64,000 bases of DNA from Rhodococcus sp. (in: high G+C Gram-positive bacteria) (lineage in GTDB: Bacteria; Actinomycetota; Actinomycetes; Mycobacteriales; Mycobacteriaceae): positions 1-64,000 of the forward strand of contig JAAZAD010000283.1 in the NCBI GenBank assembly GCA_012514505.1, given 5' to 3'. Under the pieces are notes generated by a model. It worked only from the letters and a program-made list of their open reading frames with translations. It was not told the origin of the DNA and made no database searches. Positions 27,316 through 36,796 of this stretch are shown here, piece by piece; within the stretch, counting starts at the first letter, position 1, and each line of letters begins with the position of its first letter. The translations under genes and the position numbers were made by a program.

Positions 27316-27933
27316 ATGACTCGAACCACCTCGATTCGCGCTGCCCGCTTCATGATTGCCGCGACCGTTCCGGTTGCCATGGCGATGGCGTCCGTCAACG
27401 TAGCTTCGGCGGCCCCGGTCCAGCCCGGGCTCGCGGCTGAGCATGTCGACCAGACACTTCCGACCCAGCCCGGAATCACAAATCTTCCGGCCCAGCCGGT
27501 CGCTCAGGCGCAGTCCATCGCTGGCCCGCTCGAGAACGGTGCAGCGGTCGGTGCGGGCGTTGGCGCTGCCGCAGTAGGACTCCCCGCCGCAGCAGCAGGC
27601 GGTGTCGTCGGCGCAGGAATCGGTGGCGTCGTCGGCGCGGGTGCAGGTCTTGCCGTCGCCGCTCCTGTCTCCGGGCTCGGAGCATGGGCCTCCTTCTTGG
27701 GCGGCTGCGCGGTTGCAGCTTGCACGGTGAGCATTCCGGCAGCAGCAGCATGGTTTGCCCCGTTTGCAGGCTCCATTGCCGCAGGTGCCGCGATCGGTGG
27801 TTTGGTCGGTGCCGGACTGGGCGCCGCAGCAGTCGGTGCGGCCGGTGCTGCTGTCGGTGCGGGCGGCGGGGCAGCTGTCGGTGCAGGCGTGGGTGCCGTC
27901 AACCCGCATGCGGTTCCGAACGTTCTTCCCTGA
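27316..27933 (+). CDS. Secreted glycine-zipper protein of unknown function
   Basis: A 205-residue protein with a signal peptide (MTRTTSIRAARF, hydrophobic core, cleavage near ASA-AP at about 33). After a Pro/Gln-rich linker, about 110 residues repeat Gly-x-Gly-Ala-x-x-Gly patterns, interrupted by a hydrophobic section with two Cys (GGCAVAACT). Such glycine zippers pack in membranes and occur in pore-forming or outer-membrane proteins. Function is unknown. GGGGGA about 8 nt before the ATG fixes the start; upstream in-frame starts add an unlikely Cys-rich leader. A strong terminator follows. Confidence 0.75.
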   Translation: MTRTTSIRAARFMIAATVPVAMAMASVNVASAAPVQPGLAAEHVDQTLPTQPGITNLPAQPVAQAQSIAGPLENGAAVGAGVGAAAVGLPAAAAGGVVGAGIGGVVGAGAGLAVAAPVSGLGAWASFLGGCAVAACTVSIPAAAAWFAPFAGSIAAGAAIGGLVGAGLGAAAVGAAGAAVGAGGGAAVGAGVGAVNPHAVPNVLP

Positions 27934-27947
27934 TCTGTGATTTCGTG

Positions 27948-27981
27948 AAGCAGGCCCCAGCCGATCGGCTGGGGCCTGCTT
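27948..27981. terminator. 34-bp perfect palindrome (15-bp stem, GATC loop)
   Basis: Bases 27948-27962 pair with 27967-27981 around GATC, which is itself self-complementary. It lies 15 bp after the glycine-zipper gene and 96 bp before the next start: a strong factor-independent-like terminator. Confidence 0.85.
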
Positions 27982-28076
27982 GCGCCTACGAGGAAGTTTG
28001 CTGAGTAGTCCCATCTGTGCGGAGCGCCGCCTACACTGACACTGAGTTCAGTACTCCTGTGGACTGAGGAGATGCG

Positions 28077-28691
28077 ATGAACGGATTGCGGACTCTGTTG
28101 TGCCTGGGTGCGGCGCTGGCACTCGCAATGGCCGCAGCGGTCATGACACCGGCGGTGGCGTCGGCGGACACATCCGAATCGGAGTGTGCCCTTCCCCTGC
28201 CGTTCTATTCGGGAAGTCGGCCGCAGGGCGAAGTGTTCGGGTATCGCGTGTGCGAGACCAGCACGGCGGGAATGCAGGTGTGGACCCTTGGCCACGGGCC
28301 GGTTTGCGGCGGTGTGGTGGGTGTCGGCCTCGTTGCCTACGACGGCCGGCTGATCCACGCGGGCGTCGGCTCACCGTTCTACACGATTCCCGAACCGAAC
28401 CTTCCGCACTCGGTGCAGGTCACAGTGCAATCGGGGCAGGGACTGTTCGATCAAGTCTCCGATGTGAGCATCCTTGCCTGCCGCGTCACCGCCACTGTCC
28501 ACTGGACCAACCTCGACACAGGCGCTACCGGTGTGGTCAGTCAACTCCTGACCCCGTTTGCACCGGAGCCGCCCGGTCCGCCTGACAACGGCTACGAGCT
28601 CTATCTACACACAGGGCAGGGACGTGTGCAGATTACGGTGACCACGAACTTCCCCCACCTGGCTGCCGAGACGACCCTCCACGTGCCGTGA
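28077..28691 (+). CDS. Secreted hypothetical protein
   Basis: A 204-residue protein with a clear signal peptide (hydrophobic residues 7-25, cleavage near VASA-D at 30). The mature part is beta-rich with about four Cys (ECALPL, YRVCET, PVCGGV, ILACRV), suggesting two disulphides, and no catalytic motif. GAGGAG lies a few bases before the ATG. It is convergent with cobIJ with only 13 bp between stops. I do not recognise the family; an envelope or secreted role is all that can be said. Confidence 0.72.
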   Translation: MNGLRTLLCLGAALALAMAAAVMTPAVASADTSESECALPLPFYSGSRPQGEVFGYRVCETSTAGMQVWTLGHGPVCGGVVGVGLVAYDGRLIHAGVGSPFYTIPEPNLPHSVQVTVQSGQGLFDQVSDVSILACRVTATVHWTNLDTGATGVVSQLLTPFAPEPPGPPDNGYELYLHTGQGRVQITVTTNFPHLAAETTLHVP

Positions 28692-28704
28692 GTGGCTGAA
28701 CGGC

Positions 28705-30192
28705 TCAGCTCGGGTAGCGGCGCGGGGTGAACACGCGCGGCGCATCACCGTCGCCGATCACCGTGGTCGTGGAGGATCCGACGATCAGCAGGCATCGCAT
28801 GTCGACGTGTGCGGGATCGAGGTCGGCGAGGCGCACGATTCGCACGTTCTCCTCGGCGCCAGCCACGTCACGACCGATGATCACGGGGGTGTCGGGGGAG
28901 CGGTGTTCGAGAACGAGATCGCGCATGGCCGCCACCTGCCAGGTGCGTGACTTCGAAGCCGGGTTGTAGACGGCAAACGCCATGTCCGCACCGGCCACGG
29001 CCGAAATCCTCTGTGCCACCACATCCCACGGCTTGAGCCGATCGGAGAGCGACAACACCGCGTAGTCGTGTCCGAGCGGGGCTCCGACTCGGCTGGCCAC
29101 GGCGTTCGCTGCGGTCATACCCGGAAGAACCCGCACGGGAACGCCCCGCCACTGTTCGTCGTCGGCCACCTCGAGGACGGCGGCCGCCATCGCGAACACA
29201 CCGGGGTCACCGGAGGACACGACTGCCACACGCGAGCCGTTCTTCGCGAGATCCAGGGCCATGGCGGCACGTTCGGCTTCGACGCGGTTGTCGCTCGAAT
29301 GACGGCGCTGGCCGGGCCGGTGCGGGACACGGTCGATGTACGGGCCGTATCCCACCAGGTCGGTGGCACGCGACAGTTCGTGCTGCACCTCGGGGGTGGT
29401 CCACCGCTGGTCGCCCGGTCCGAGGCCCACGACCACGACCTCGCCCTCGGTGGTGTCGTCGCGCAAGTCCGGGTTGTTGGACGGGCTGGGAACCACCGCG
29501 ATGGAGAAGTACGGCACCTCGTCGTCGGCAACATCCGCTGCAGCGGTGACCCGTTCCCTTTCGGTGCTTGCCCGCTCGACGTACTGGGCCTCGTCCAACC
29601 GGCCCGACTCGGTGAGTGCCTGCCGCACATGCGGATACGTGCGCCCGAGCTTCAGGATCGCGGCGGCATCGGTTTCTCGGAGACGTCGGGTGAGCTCCGC
29701 AGGCGGGAGGGTGCCGGGCAGCACGGTGAGGATTTCCTCGCCCTCCACCAGCGGGGTGCCCAGCGTCGCGGAGGCAGCACTGATCGACGTGACGCCGGGG
29801 ATGATTTCGGCATCGAAGCGGTGTGCGAGTCGTTTGTGCATGTGCATGTAGGAGCTGTAGAACAGCGGATCACCTGCCGCGAGCAGGGCAACGGTGCGGC
29901 CTGCCTGCAGGTGCGTGGCAAGCCGTTCGGCCGCCTCCTCGTAGAACTCGTCCATGGCGCCCTGGTAGCCGCCGGGGTGGTCGACCGTTTCGGTCGTGAC
30001 CGGGTACACGAGGTGTTCCTCGATCTGATCGTCGCGCATATAGGGCGCGGCGACCCCACGCGAGATGCTCTTACCGTGACGGGCACTGTGGAAGGCGACG
30101 ACATCGGCGTCGGCGATCACACGAGCAGCTTTGACGGTGACCAGTTCCGGGTCACCGGGGCCGATTCCCACCCCCCACAACTTGCCGCTCAT
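28705..30192 (-). CDS. cobIJ: CobIJ, fused precorrin-2 C20- and precorrin-3B C17-methyltransferase
   Basis: A 495-residue fusion of two tetrapyrrole methylases. CobI (about residues 1-240) begins [18 protein letters not shown] and has [14 protein letters not shown]; CobJ (about 250-495) begins [13 protein letters not shown] and has [12 protein letters not shown]. CobI methylates C20 of precorrin-2, and CobJ methylates C17 of precorrin-3B with ring contraction. The fusion is standard in mycobacteria and relatives (Rv2066). Its ATG overlaps the cobH stop by 4 bp. Confidence 0.95.
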   Translation of the reverse strand: MSGKLWGVGIGPGDPELVTVKAARVIADADVVAFHSARHGKSISRGVAAPYMRDDQIEEHLVYPVTTETVDHPGGYQGAMDEFYEEAAERLATHLQAGRTVALLAAGDPLFYSSYMHMHKRLAHRFDAEIIPGVTSISAASATLGTPLVEGEEILTVLPGTLPPAELTRRLRETDAAAILKLGRTYPHVRQALTESGRLDEAQYVERASTERERVTAAADVADDEVPYFSIAVVPSPSNNPDLRDDTTEGEVVVVGLGPGDQRWTTPEVQHELSRATDLVGYGPYIDRVPHRPGQRRHSSDNRVEAERAAMALDLAKNGSRVAVVSSGDPGVFAMAAAVLEVADDEQWRGVPVRVLPGMTAANAVASRVGAPLGHDYAVLSLSDRLKPWDVVAQRISAVAGADMAFAVYNPASKSRTWQVAAMRDLVLEHRSPDTPVIIGRDVAGAEENVRIVRLADLDPAHVDMRCLLIVGSSTTTVIGDGDAPRVFTPRRYPS

Positions 30193-30815
30193 TCGACGTC
30201 ACTCGCAATCGCATTGACCGCAGACGCGGTGATGGCGCTACCGCCACGCCTGCCACGCACGACGAGGTAGTCGATGCGGCTCGGATGCTCGATGAGTGCC
30301 TCCTTCGATTCGGCGGCACCGATGAACCCGACGGGGCCACCCACGATGGCGGCGGGGCGGGGAGCCCCGGCCTCGATCATGTTCAGGAGGTGAAAAAGCG
30401 CGGTGGGTGCATTGCCGATCGCCACGACTGCGCCGTCGAGCTTGTCGCCCCACAGTTCCAGAGCTGCGGCCGAGCGGGTATCACCCATCTTCGCGGCAAG
30501 GTCGGGGACCTGCGAATCTCGGAGTGTGCACACCACTTCGTTGTCGGCAGGCAGCCGTGTGCGGGTGATGCCGGCGGCCACCATGTGCGCATCGCACAAG
30601 ATCGGTGCACCGTTCTTCAAGGCGTCACGAGCTGCAGCGACGACACCCGCAGTGAATGCGATGTCCGCAGCCAGATCGACCTGGCCGCTTGCGTGAATCA
30701 TCCGGACCACGGCCTGCGAAACATCTGCGGGGAACCTGTCGAGGTCGGCTTCGGCGCGGATCGTGGCGAACGACTGGCGGTAGATCTCTGCGCCGTCCCG
30801 GATGTACTCGATCAT
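30189..30815 (-). CDS. cobH: CobH, precorrin-8X methylmutase
   Basis: A 208-residue protein with the catalytic His41 in RMIHASG and the conserved PILCDAHMV and [14 protein letters not shown] segments. It moves the methyl from C11 to C12 of precorrin-8X to form hydrogenobyrinate. TATGGT (30823-30828) lies 7 nt before the ATG, so cobH-cobIJ probably begins with a leaderless transcript separate from cobG, which ends 61 bp upstream. Confidence 0.95.
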   Translation of the reverse strand: MIEYIRDGAEIYRQSFATIRAEADLDRFPADVSQAVVRMIHASGQVDLAADIAFTAGVVAAARDALKNGAPILCDAHMVAAGITRTRLPADNEVVCTLRDSQVPDLAAKMGDTRSAAALELWGDKLDGAVVAIGNAPTALFHLLNMIEAGAPRPAAIVGGPVGFIGAAESKEALIEHPSRIDYLVVRGRRGGSAITASAVNAIASDVE

Positions 30816-30822
30816 GAGCTAG

Positions 30823-30828
30823 ACCATA
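30823..30828 (-). promoter_or_regulatory. -10 hexamer of a leaderless cobH-cobIJ promoter
   Basis: TATGGT on the minus strand ends 7 nt before the cobH ATG in the 61-bp cobG-cobH gap. Confidence 0.5.
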
Positions 30829-30876
30829 GAGGTCGGCGAAAAGAGCGGGTCAGCGTGGTCTGCGCAGTCGTTGTGG

Positions 30877-32010
30877 TTACCGAGTCCGGTACTCGTACCC
30901 ATCGGCAGTCGCGACGATATCCGTGACCTCGGCGCGCGGACGCCCGCACAGGCGATCGCAGCCCGACCAGTGCTGGTCGCCGGATACGGGCAGCTGATCT
31001 GCCTCGATCGCGTTGCGGACATCTGCCCGCACATCTGCCAACGCCTTGTTGCAACCTGGCTTGCCTGTGCACGCGGTGACGTGCAGCCACGGCGAGTTTT
31101 CGTCGAAGATCAGACCCATCGGGGCGAGCACACGCACTACCTGCTCCGCCATGTGCTCGGTGAGGTCGCACAACAGCACCGTCTTCCACGGTGTGACGAT
31201 CACGGGCCGTTCGACCGCGGCCAAGAACTCGGCGAGTCTGGCACCCAGCACACCGAAGGGCAGTCCGCCGCCGAGCGTGATGAGGCCGTCGTCCTGGTCG
31301 ATCCACCCGATCGGAGCGTTCGGCTCCTTGGCGGCGCGATCTGGGATGTCGGTAGGTGACATACCCAGCTCGGACAGCACTCGGTTCGCACCGTCTTCGA
31401 TTTCGGCGAGCCGCCACTCGGCATCCCTGATCGATGCGAATACGCGAGCAGCCTGGATCAGCGCCGGCACTGCATCAGCGGTGGAGATCCGGGCGCCGGT
31501 GTCACGTCCGGCGAGGACCAGCGCGGACTGTGTACCGCTCACCGCGCGGATTCCGAAGTCGCCGCCGAGTGGGGTGACGTCGCCGCGCCCGTCGTCGAGG
31601 GTGAACAAGACCCGGCCTGGCAGGTCGGCCAGGGCAGCCTCGTTGCACAGTGCCTGGTCCAGGTCGCGCACCAGGTTGCGCACATCGGATTCGCCGCCAC
31701 TGCGGCCGCTGAGCGGTGACGCAAGAATGTTCCGGACGCGCTCGTGAGTGGGGGATGGCAACAGCCCGGAATCGGCGAGACGCGTCGCGAACTCGGTCGG
31801 ATCGCTGACGGCGCGTAGCTGGACGTTTCCGCGGGAGGTGAGCTCGAGCTCGCCGTTGCCCAAGGTGTGGGCGGCTTCGGCCAGCATCTGGATCTGCGTC
31901 GGCGTCAGCACGCCACCCGGCAGCCTGACCCGCGCCAATGCGCCGTCCGCGGCCTGGTGGACCTGTAGTGCACCAGGGCAGGCGTCGGGCTGGGAACGGG
32001 GGCGGGCCAT
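30877..32010 (-). CDS. cobG: CobG, precorrin-3B synthase
   Basis: A 377-residue sulphite/nitrite reductase-like enzyme with two ferredoxin-like halves. The C-terminal CTGKPGCNKALAD and SGCDRLCGRP segments give four Cys for a 4Fe-4S cluster. CobG is the oxygen-dependent monooxygenase that marks the aerobic route, hydroxylating C20 and forming a lactone from precorrin-3A. TAGCCT lies 6 nt before ATG 32010; an in-frame GTG at 32016 touches the hexamer and is rejected. It is divergent from cobN. Confidence 0.94.
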   Translation of the reverse strand: MARPRSQPDACPGALQVHQAADGALARVRLPGGVLTPTQIQMLAEAAHTLGNGELELTSRGNVQLRAVSDPTEFATRLADSGLLPSPTHERVRNILASPLSGRSGGESDVRNLVRDLDQALCNEAALADLPGRVLFTLDDGRGDVTPLGGDFGIRAVSGTQSALVLAGRDTGARISTADAVPALIQAARVFASIRDAEWRLAEIEDGANRVLSELGMSPTDIPDRAAKEPNAPIGWIDQDDGLITLGGGLPFGVLGARLAEFLAAVERPVIVTPWKTVLLCDLTEHMAEQVVRVLAPMGLIFDENSPWLHVTACTGKPGCNKALADVRADVRNAIEADQLPVSGDQHWSGCDRLCGRPRAEVTDIVATADGYEYRTR

Positions 32011-32016
32011 GGTCAC

Positions 32017-32022
32017 AGGCTA
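32017..32022 (-). promoter_or_regulatory. -10 hexamer of a leaderless cobG promoter
   Basis: TAGCCT (minus strand) ends 6 nt before the cobG ATG and lies only 15 bp from the candidate cobN -10 on the other strand, so the two promoters occupy overlapping DNA. Confidence 0.5.
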
Positions 32023-32036
32023 CTGCGGCGCCCCGG

Positions 32037-32042
32037 TAGCAT
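32037..32042 (+). promoter_or_regulatory. Candidate -10 hexamer for the riboswitch-cobN transcript
   Basis: TAGCAT places a start site at about 32049, directly at the 5' edge of the cobalamin riboswitch. Confidence 0.4.
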
Positions 32043-32045
32043 CAC

Positions 32046-32195
32046 GGGCACTTGCGACTGCAGGAGAGGAAGCCGGTGCGAATCCGGCGCGGTCGCGCCA
32101 CTGTGTGCCCGCTCGTTCAGGATGAACATCGGGCGAGTCAGACCCTCACCTGCGGACCACTCGACTTGCCACGGGGCGCGACACCCCAGGAAGGC
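32046..32195 (+). ncRNA. Cobalamin (adenosylcobalamin) riboswitch upstream of cobN
   Basis: The leader has the core riboswitch signature: GAAGCCGGTGCGAATCCGGC at about 32068-32087, then GCGGTCGCGCCACTGT with the invariant GCCACTG (about 32096-32103), and AGTCAGACC further on. GGGCAC (32046-32051) can pair with GTGCCC (32105-32110). The 3' part holds a CGGGGCGCG/CACCCC-type hairpin next to the AGGAAGG ribosome site, so cobalamin binding probably blocks translation of cobN. Edges are approximate. Confidence 0.88.
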
Positions 32196-32202
32196 TTCAT
32201 CC

Positions 32203-35200
32203 GTGATCCTGCTGCTTTCGACGTCCGACACCGACCTGCTCAGCGCGCGCGCCAGCGGAGCGGAGTACCGGTGGGCCAACCCCGCGCGACTCCTCGTCGA
32301 CGAGGACCTGCCTGCGCTGCTCGACGGCGTCGACATCGTGGTGGTGCGCATCCTCGGCGGGCGCAGGGCGTGGGAAGAGGGCCTGGACGCGGTGCTCGCG
32401 TCCGGCATTCCCGTCGTGGCGCTCGGTGGTGAACACGCACCCGACGCCGAGTTGATGGAGCATTCCACCGTCGCTGCCGGCGTTGCTGCCGAGGCACACA
32501 ACTATCTCGCCGAGGGCGGCGCAGACAACCTGGGACAGCTGTACAACTTCCTGTCCGACACGCTTTTGCTCACGGGTCACGGTTTCGAGCCGCCCGTCCA
32601 CCTGCCCAGTTGGGGTCACCTTTCCCCTGTGAGTGAGAAGCGAGTCCAGGGACTCGTGAACCACTCACGGCCGAAGGTGGGGGTGCTGTACTACCGGGCG
32701 CAGCATCTTGCGGGGAACACGCGGTACGTGGAAGCGCTGTGCGAGGCGATCGACGCCGCCGGTGCGGACCCGATGCCGATCTACTGTGCCTCGCTCCGTA
32801 CTGCCGAACCCGAACTGCTGAAGACGCTCGGCGAGGCCGACGCACTCGTCGTGACGGTACTTGCTGCCGGTGGCACCAAGCCTGCAACGGCGGGTGCAGG
32901 CGGAGACGACGAAGCGTGGGATGTGGCGGAACTCGCCGCTCTGGACGTGCCGATCCTGCAGGGACTCTGTCTGACGAGCAGTCGCGCGGCGTGGGAAGCC
33001 AATGACGACGGTCTCTCGCCCATGGACGTGGCCACCCAGGTAGCGGTTCCGGAGTTCGACGGACGGCTCATCACAGTGCCGTTCTCGTTCAAGGAGATCG
33101 ACGAAGACGGTCTCACGGCCTATGTGCCGGACGCCGAGCGTGCCGCCCGCGTGGCGGGTATCGCAGTCCGTCACGCGCGCCTTCGCTCCATCCCGGCATC
33201 GGAGCGTCGGATCGCGCTGATGCTGTCCGCATACCCGACGAAGCACGCACGCATCGGCAACGCCGTGGGCCTCGACACCCCGGCCAGTGCGATCAAACTG
33301 CTCACCGAAATGAGGGCCGCCGGGTACGACCTCGGACCGGCCGAGGGTCCGGACTCGGTTCCAGGCTTGGCGGACAAAGACGGCGACGCACTCATCCACG
33401 CACTCATCGCGGCCGGTGGGCAAGACGCGGACTGGTTGACCGCGGAACAACTCGAAGGCAACCCGATCCGCATCTCGGCGGCCCGCTACCGGGAGTGGTT
33501 CGCCACCTTGCCCGCAGAGTTGCGTGAAGGTGTGGAAGAGCACTGGGGCGAGGCGCCGGGCGAGCTGTTCGTCGACCGTTCGCAGGACAAGGACGGCGAG
33601 ATCGTGATCGCCGCAATGCAGTTCGGCAACGTGGTGCTGATGGTGCAGCCGCCTCGCGGGTTCGGTGAGAAGCCGGTCGCCATCTACCATGACCCCGACC
33701 TGCCGCCCAGCCACCATTACCTGGCGGCGTACCGATGGATTGCTGCGGAATCCGAGGCAGGCGGATTCGCGGCCGACGCGATGGTGCATCTCGGCAAGCA
33801 CGGCAACCTCGAATGGTTGCCCGGTAAGACGGTGGGCATGTCCGCGACGTGTGGAACCGACGCAGCGCTCGGTGACCTGCCGTTGATCTACCCGTTCCTC
33901 GTCAACGATCCGGGGGAGGGGACGCAGGCCAAGCGCCGTGCCCACGCCACTCTTGTCGATCACCTAATCCCACCGATGGCCCGCGCCGAAAGCTACGGCG
34001 ACATCTCACGTCTCGAACAGCTCTTGGACGAGCACGCCAACATCTCGGCGCTCGACCCGGCCAAACTTCCCGCGATCCGTCAGCAGATCTGGACGTTGAT
34101 GCGGGCCGCGAAGATGGACCACGATCTCGGCCTGGACGAGCGCCCCGACGAGGACGTGTTCGACGACATGCTGTTGAACGTCGACGGCTGGCTGTGCGAG
34201 ATCAAAGACGTACAGATCCGCGACGGACTCCACATCCTCGGTGAGGCGCCGGTCGACGATGCTGAAGTCGAGTTGGTCCTTGCCATGCTGCGTGCGCGGC
34301 AGATGTGGGGCGGCGAACAGAGCGTTCCCGGTTTGCGTGAGGCGCTGGGGCTCAGTGAGGACGGCGACGAGTCACGCGGCCGGGTGGACGACGTCGAGGC
34401 CACCGCGCATGCACTCGTGAAGGGCATGCTCGACAAGGACTGGAACCCGGACGCCGCAGACACGCTGACCGACGATCCGACCGTGCGACAGATTCTGAAA
34501 TTCGCCGCGACCGAGGTGGTTCCGCGGCTGCGCGAAACGAACAACGAGATCGCTCAGGTGCTTCATGCCCTGGACGGCGGATTCATCGCTGCCGGACCGA
34601 GTGGATCGCCGTTGCGCGGTCTGATCAACGTGCTGCCCACCGGTCGCAACTTCTACTCGGTGGATCCGAAGGCCGTGCCGTCCCGCTTGGCGTGGGAGAC
34701 CGGGCAGGCCATGGCCGACTCGTTGCTCGAGCGCTACCGCTCCGATCACGGCGAATGGCCGCGGTCCGTGGGGTTGTCCGTATGGGGAACGTCCGCGATG
34801 CGCACCTCCGGCGACGACATTGCCGAAGTGTTCGCGCTGCTCGGTGTTCGGCCGGTTTGGGACGAGGCGAGCCGGCGCGTGGTGAACCTCGAGGTAATCG
34901 GGCTCGAGGAACTCGGCCGCCCGCGTATCGACGTCACCGTGCGTATCAGTGGCTTCTTCCGCGACGCCTTCCCACACGTGCTGGCCATGCTCGACGACGC
35001 CGTGCAGCTGGTGGCGGCGCTGGACGAGCCGGCAGATCAGAACTTCGTACGCGCCCACGCGCAGGCCGATATTGCGGAGCACGGTGACGAACGTCGTGCC
35101 ACCACCCGCATTTTCGGTTCCAAACCGGGAACCTATGGTGCCGGACTGCTGCAGCTCATCGACTCCAAGAGCTGGCGCGGTGACGCCGACCTCGCCGACG

Positions 35201-35823
35201 TGTACACCACGTGGGGCGGCTTCGCGTACGGCCGCGGACTCGACGGCGTGCCCGCGGCTGACGACATGCGGTCCGCGTACAAGCGGATCACAGTGGCGGC
35301 CAAGAACACCGACACCCGCGAGCACGACATCGCCGACGCCGACGACTACTTCCAGTACCACGGCGGCATGGTCGCCACCGTCCGCGCGCTGACCGGAACC
35401 TCTCCCGAGGCGTACATCGGTGACAGCACCCGGCCCGAGTCGGTGCGCACCCGCACACTGTCCGAGGAAACGTCGCGGGTGTTCCGTGCACGTGTCGTGA
35501 ACCCCCGCTGGCTCGAAGCCATGCGGCGTCACGGGTACAAGGGCGCATTCGAGATGGCCGCCACCGTCGACTACCTGTTCGGCTACGACGCCACCACGAA
35601 CGTCGTCGCCGACTGGATGTACGAGAAGTTGGCGGAGTCGTACGTTCTGGACGACACCAACCGGGAGTTCATGGAGAAGTCGAACCCGTGGGCTCTACAC
35701 GGAATCGCCGAACGTCTCCTCGAAGCCGCCGAACGCAAGCTGTGGGAAGCACCGGAACAGAAGACGATCGATCGGTTGCGCGAGGTGTATCTCGAGACCG
35801 AAGGGGAACTCGAGGGCGACTAG
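32203..35823 (+). CDS. cobN: CobN, aerobic cobaltochelatase large subunit
   Basis: A 1206-residue CobN/magnesium-chelatase H-type protein. It binds hydrogenobyrinic acid a,c-diamide and inserts cobalt together with the ATPase subunits CobS and CobT (or ChlI/ChlD homologues), which are not in this window. Family segments include HLGKHGNLEWLPGKTVG, ISGFFRDAFPHV and NPRWLEAMRRHGYKG. GTG 32203, 8 nt after AGGAAGG, is the start; an in-frame ATG at 32122 lies inside the riboswitch and is rejected. Expression is probably repressed by cobalamin through the leader. Confidence 0.96.
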   Translation: MILLLSTSDTDLLSARASGAEYRWANPARLLVDEDLPALLDGVDIVVVRILGGRRAWEEGLDAVLASGIPVVALGGEHAPDAELMEHSTVAAGVAAEAHNYLAEGGADNLGQLYNFLSDTLLLTGHGFEPPVHLPSWGHLSPVSEKRVQGLVNHSRPKVGVLYYRAQHLAGNTRYVEALCEAIDAAGADPMPIYCASLRTAEPELLKTLGEADALVVTVLAAGGTKPATAGAGGDDEAWDVAELAALDVPILQGLCLTSSRAAWEANDDGLSPMDVATQVAVPEFDGRLITVPFSFKEIDEDGLTAYVPDAERAARVAGIAVRHARLRSIPASERRIALMLSAYPTKHARIGNAVGLDTPASAIKLLTEMRAAGYDLGPAEGPDSVPGLADKDGDALIHALIAAGGQDADWLTAEQLEGNPIRISAARYREWFATLPAELREGVEEHWGEAPGELFVDRSQDKDGEIVIAAMQFGNVVLMVQPPRGFGEKPVAIYHDPDLPPSHHYLAAYRWIAAESEAGGFAADAMVHLGKHGNLEWLPGKTVGMSATCGTDAALGDLPLIYPFLVNDPGEGTQAKRRAHATLVDHLIPPMARAESYGDISRLEQLLDEHANISALDPAKLPAIRQQIWTLMRAAKMDHDLGLDERPDEDVFDDMLLNVDGWLCEIKDVQIRDGLHILGEAPVDDAEVELVLAMLRARQMWGGEQSVPGLREALGLSEDGDESRGRVDDVEATAHALVKGMLDKDWNPDAADTLTDDPTVRQILKFAATEVVPRLRETNNEIAQVLHALDGGFIAAGPSGSPLRGLINVLPTGRNFYSVDPKAVPSRLAWETGQAMADSLLERYRSDHGEWPRSVGLSVWGTSAMRTSGDDIAEVFALLGVRPVWDEASRRVVNLEVIGLEELGRPRIDVTVRISGFFRDAFPHVLAMLDDAVQLVAALDEPADQNFVRAHAQADIAEHGDERRATTRIFGSKPGTYGAGLLQLIDSKSWRGDADLADVYTTWGGFAYGRGLDGVPAADDMRSAYKRITVAAKNTDTREHDIADADDYFQYHGGMVATVRALTGTSPEAYIGDSTRPESVRTRTLSEETSRVFRARVVNPRWLEAMRRHGYKGAFEMAATVDYLFGYDATTNVVADWMYEKLAESYVLDDTNREFMEKSNPWALHGIAERLLEAAERKLWEAPEQKTIDRLREVYLETEGELEGD

Positions 35824-35824
35824 G

Positions 35825-35830
35825 TAGCAT
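35825..35830 (+). promoter_or_regulatory. -10 hexamer of a leaderless promoter after cobN
   Basis: TAGCAT ends 7 nt before ATG 35838 and begins 2 bp after the cobN stop. Confidence 0.45.
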
Positions 35831-35837
35831 CGGTGCA

Positions 35838-36416
35838 ATGGCGATCCTGTACGACGCCGAACTTCGGCCGTCCAAACTCGAACTGATTGCAGCCTGGCTG
35901 CCCACCCAGGATTGGTACGACGGGCCCACCGAGCCCCGGCTCGACGGTGTGGCGAGCTACCGATTCGACGACCCAGCAGGGGAGGTGGGCATCGAAACCC
36001 ACCTGGTTCGCACGTCGGACGGTGTCGTGATTCAGGTCCCGTTGACCTATCGCGGCGCACCGCTCGCGGGTGCGGAGCAGTGGCTCGTCGGCACTATGGA
36101 CCACTCCGTCCTGGGGCAGCGCTGGGTGTACGACGCGGTGGGCGATCCCGTGTACACAGCGGCCGTCACGTCGGTGATCGATTCCAATGGCACCGAAGCC
36201 GAGCAGTTCGTGAAGTCGGACGAGGGGCTCACTCGTATCCCGAATACTGCACGGGTGGCCGGTACCGGTGGTGGTGCGGCCAACTCCGGAACCGTCACGG
36301 TGGTGCGCCGTCCGGAGAGCGGAAGGCAGGAGGCGTCAGGTCCCCGACTGGAGGGCCGCTGGGACGGACTGCATGAACCTGTCCTGCTCGTCGTAATGTC
36401 GGAGGCGTCCGTATGA
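35838..36416 (+). CDS. CG0192-like/maltokinase N-cap-type protein, function unknown
   Basis: A 192-residue soluble protein. The first 115 residues (AELRPSKLELIAAWLPTQ and DHSVLGQRWVYDA) resemble the cap domain found at the N terminus of maltokinases and in stand-alone actinobacterial CG0192-related proteins; no kinase domain follows. The last 40 residues are Gly/Arg-rich. The frame is open 150 bp upstream inside cobN, but the leaderless -10 spacing favours ATG 35838. Its TGA overlaps the ATG of the next gene by 4 bp. The family assignment is from memory of the pattern and is tentative. Confidence 0.7.
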   Translation: MAILYDAELRPSKLELIAAWLPTQDWYDGPTEPRLDGVASYRFDDPAGEVGIETHLVRTSDGVVIQVPLTYRGAPLAGAEQWLVGTMDHSVLGQRWVYDAVGDPVYTAAVTSVIDSNGTEAEQFVKSDEGLTRIPNTARVAGTGGGAANSGTVTVVRRPESGRQEASGPRLEGRWDGLHEPVLLVVMSEASV

Positions 36417-36796
36417 GTGCCACTTTCGATGAGGTTGCGGCCGCGAAGTATGTTCTGCTCACGACGTTCCGGAAGGACGGTTCTCCGGTTGCCACGCCAC
36501 TGTGGGCCGCGCGGGAGGGCGACCGACTGCTCATGTGGACGGTGACCGACTCGTACAAGGTGAAACGCATCCGCCGGAACCCGCGTGTGACGGTCGCGGT
36601 GTGCGACCTGCGGGGCAATCCCCAGGGCGAGCCTGTCGATGCGCAGGCCGAGATACTCGGACCCGACGAGACGGACGTCGCCCGTGACGCCATCGCCCGA
36701 AAGTACGGGGTCCTGGGTTGGATCACGATGAAAGGCAGCCTGCTCCGCCGAGGCAAGACGGGAACGATCGGCCTGTCGATCACGCCGGTGCCGTAG
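36413..36796 (+). CDS. F420-dependent split-barrel oxidoreductase (Rv2061c type)
   Basis: A 127-residue FMN/F420 split barrel with YVLLTTFRKDGSPVATPLWAA, a Trp-Thr-Val strand and KVKRIRRNPRVTVAVCD. Members reduce a range of unsaturated or quinone-like substrates with F420H2; the substrate here is unknown. M. tuberculosis has Rv2061c at the same place beside cobN. The ATG overlaps the stop of the preceding gene. It is the last gene of the conserved block before a gene-poor stretch. Confidence 0.82.
   Translation: MSATFDEVAAAKYVLLTTFRKDGSPVATPLWAAREGDRLLMWTVTDSYKVKRIRRNPRVTVAVCDLRGNPQGEPVDAQAEILGPDETDVARDAIARKYGVLGWITMKGSLLRRGKTGTIGLSITPVP

Noticed and set aside
32122..32202. Upstream ATG for cobN
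   Set aside because: It lies inside the cobalamin riboswitch; the GTG at 32203 has a well-spaced AGGAAGG.
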